Positions 61,659 to 64,000 of a stretch of DNA of 64,000 bases are shown here, piece by piece. Origin of the DNA: Pratylenchus scribneri. Lineage: Eukaryota > Nematoda > Chromadorea > Rhabditida > Pratylenchidae. The stretch spans positions 1,488,001-1,552,000 of the forward strand of contig JAQSEB010000033.1 in assembly GCA_030063045.1 (NCBI GenBank), given 5' to 3'. Position numbers and translations under genes: made by a program. Every line of letters begins with the position of its first letter. Positions within the stretch are counted from its first letter, which is position 1. Below the pieces are notes generated by a model that saw only the letters and a program-made list of their open reading frames with translations, made no database searches and was not told the origin of the DNA.

Positions 61659-64000
<2,342 letters not shown>

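Overview
The window looks like nuclear DNA of a nematode. Genes are broken by many short AT-rich introns (about 40-60 bp, often ending TTTTAG or TTTAAG). Coding exons stand out from very AT-rich non-coding DNA. Many genes have a splice acceptor a few bases upstream of the ATG with no matching exon before it, which is what trans-spliced leader addition looks like. Several runs of same-strand genes sit only about 180-280 bp apart, as in nematode operons. At least one intron (1614-1656) appears to use a GC-AG boundary. A clade IV (tylenchid-type, possibly plant-parasitic) nematode is a reasonable guess, but that is inference. Nearly all proteins are conserved eukaryotic housekeeping proteins.

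Layout. 0.5-7.3 kb: a PACS sorting protein, the CCA-adding tRNA nucleotidyltransferase and a small secreted basic protein on +, then mitoribosomal protein mL51 on -. 7.6-27.5 kb: a five-gene + strand operon-like run (ALG5, RNA polymerase I/III subunit AC40, ATG7, PGM3, an RPAP1-like protein), followed by an almost identical second copy. The unit is 9,745 bp (7957-17701 and 17702-27446). The junction cuts ALG5 in an intron and RPAP1 near its stop codon, so copy 1 has the only full ALG5 and copy 2 the only native RPAP1 end. 27.6-29.2 kb: a 27-bp minisatellite with a 100-bp higher-order pattern. 29.3-33.5 kb (-): GLRX5 and ATG9, the latter with an internal gap. 33.5-38.7 kb: non-coding DNA containing two 1.6-kb copies of the 5' end and upstream region of ATG9, a 12-member hairpin array and other inverted repeats.

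38.7-49.1 kb (-): separase, a ZHP/RNF212-type RING protein and proteasome subunit RPN2, with a 143-bp MITE-like element between the last two. 49.8-64 kb: MYG1 and a galectin (+), class III alcohol dehydrogenase and CCT5 (-), an epsinR/CLINT1 homolog (+), SLC35B1/HUT-1 (-) and a MAP4K3/5-type kinase (+) that runs off the window. MYG1, the galectin and the epsinR gene each carry single-base frame breaks, and the galectin also has an in-frame stop. This means either residual assembly indels or real decay.

The operon mixes glycosylation (ALG5 for N-glycan donor, PGM3 for UDP-GlcNAc), RNA polymerase assembly (AC40, RPAP1) and autophagy (ATG7). No new enzymatic system was recognised. The most unusual content is structural: the exact 9.7-kb duplication with its chimeric junction, the higher-order minisatellite beside it, and the hairpin array between duplicated ATG9 5' ends. 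Calls rest on reading translations and recalling family motifs; no database search was run.
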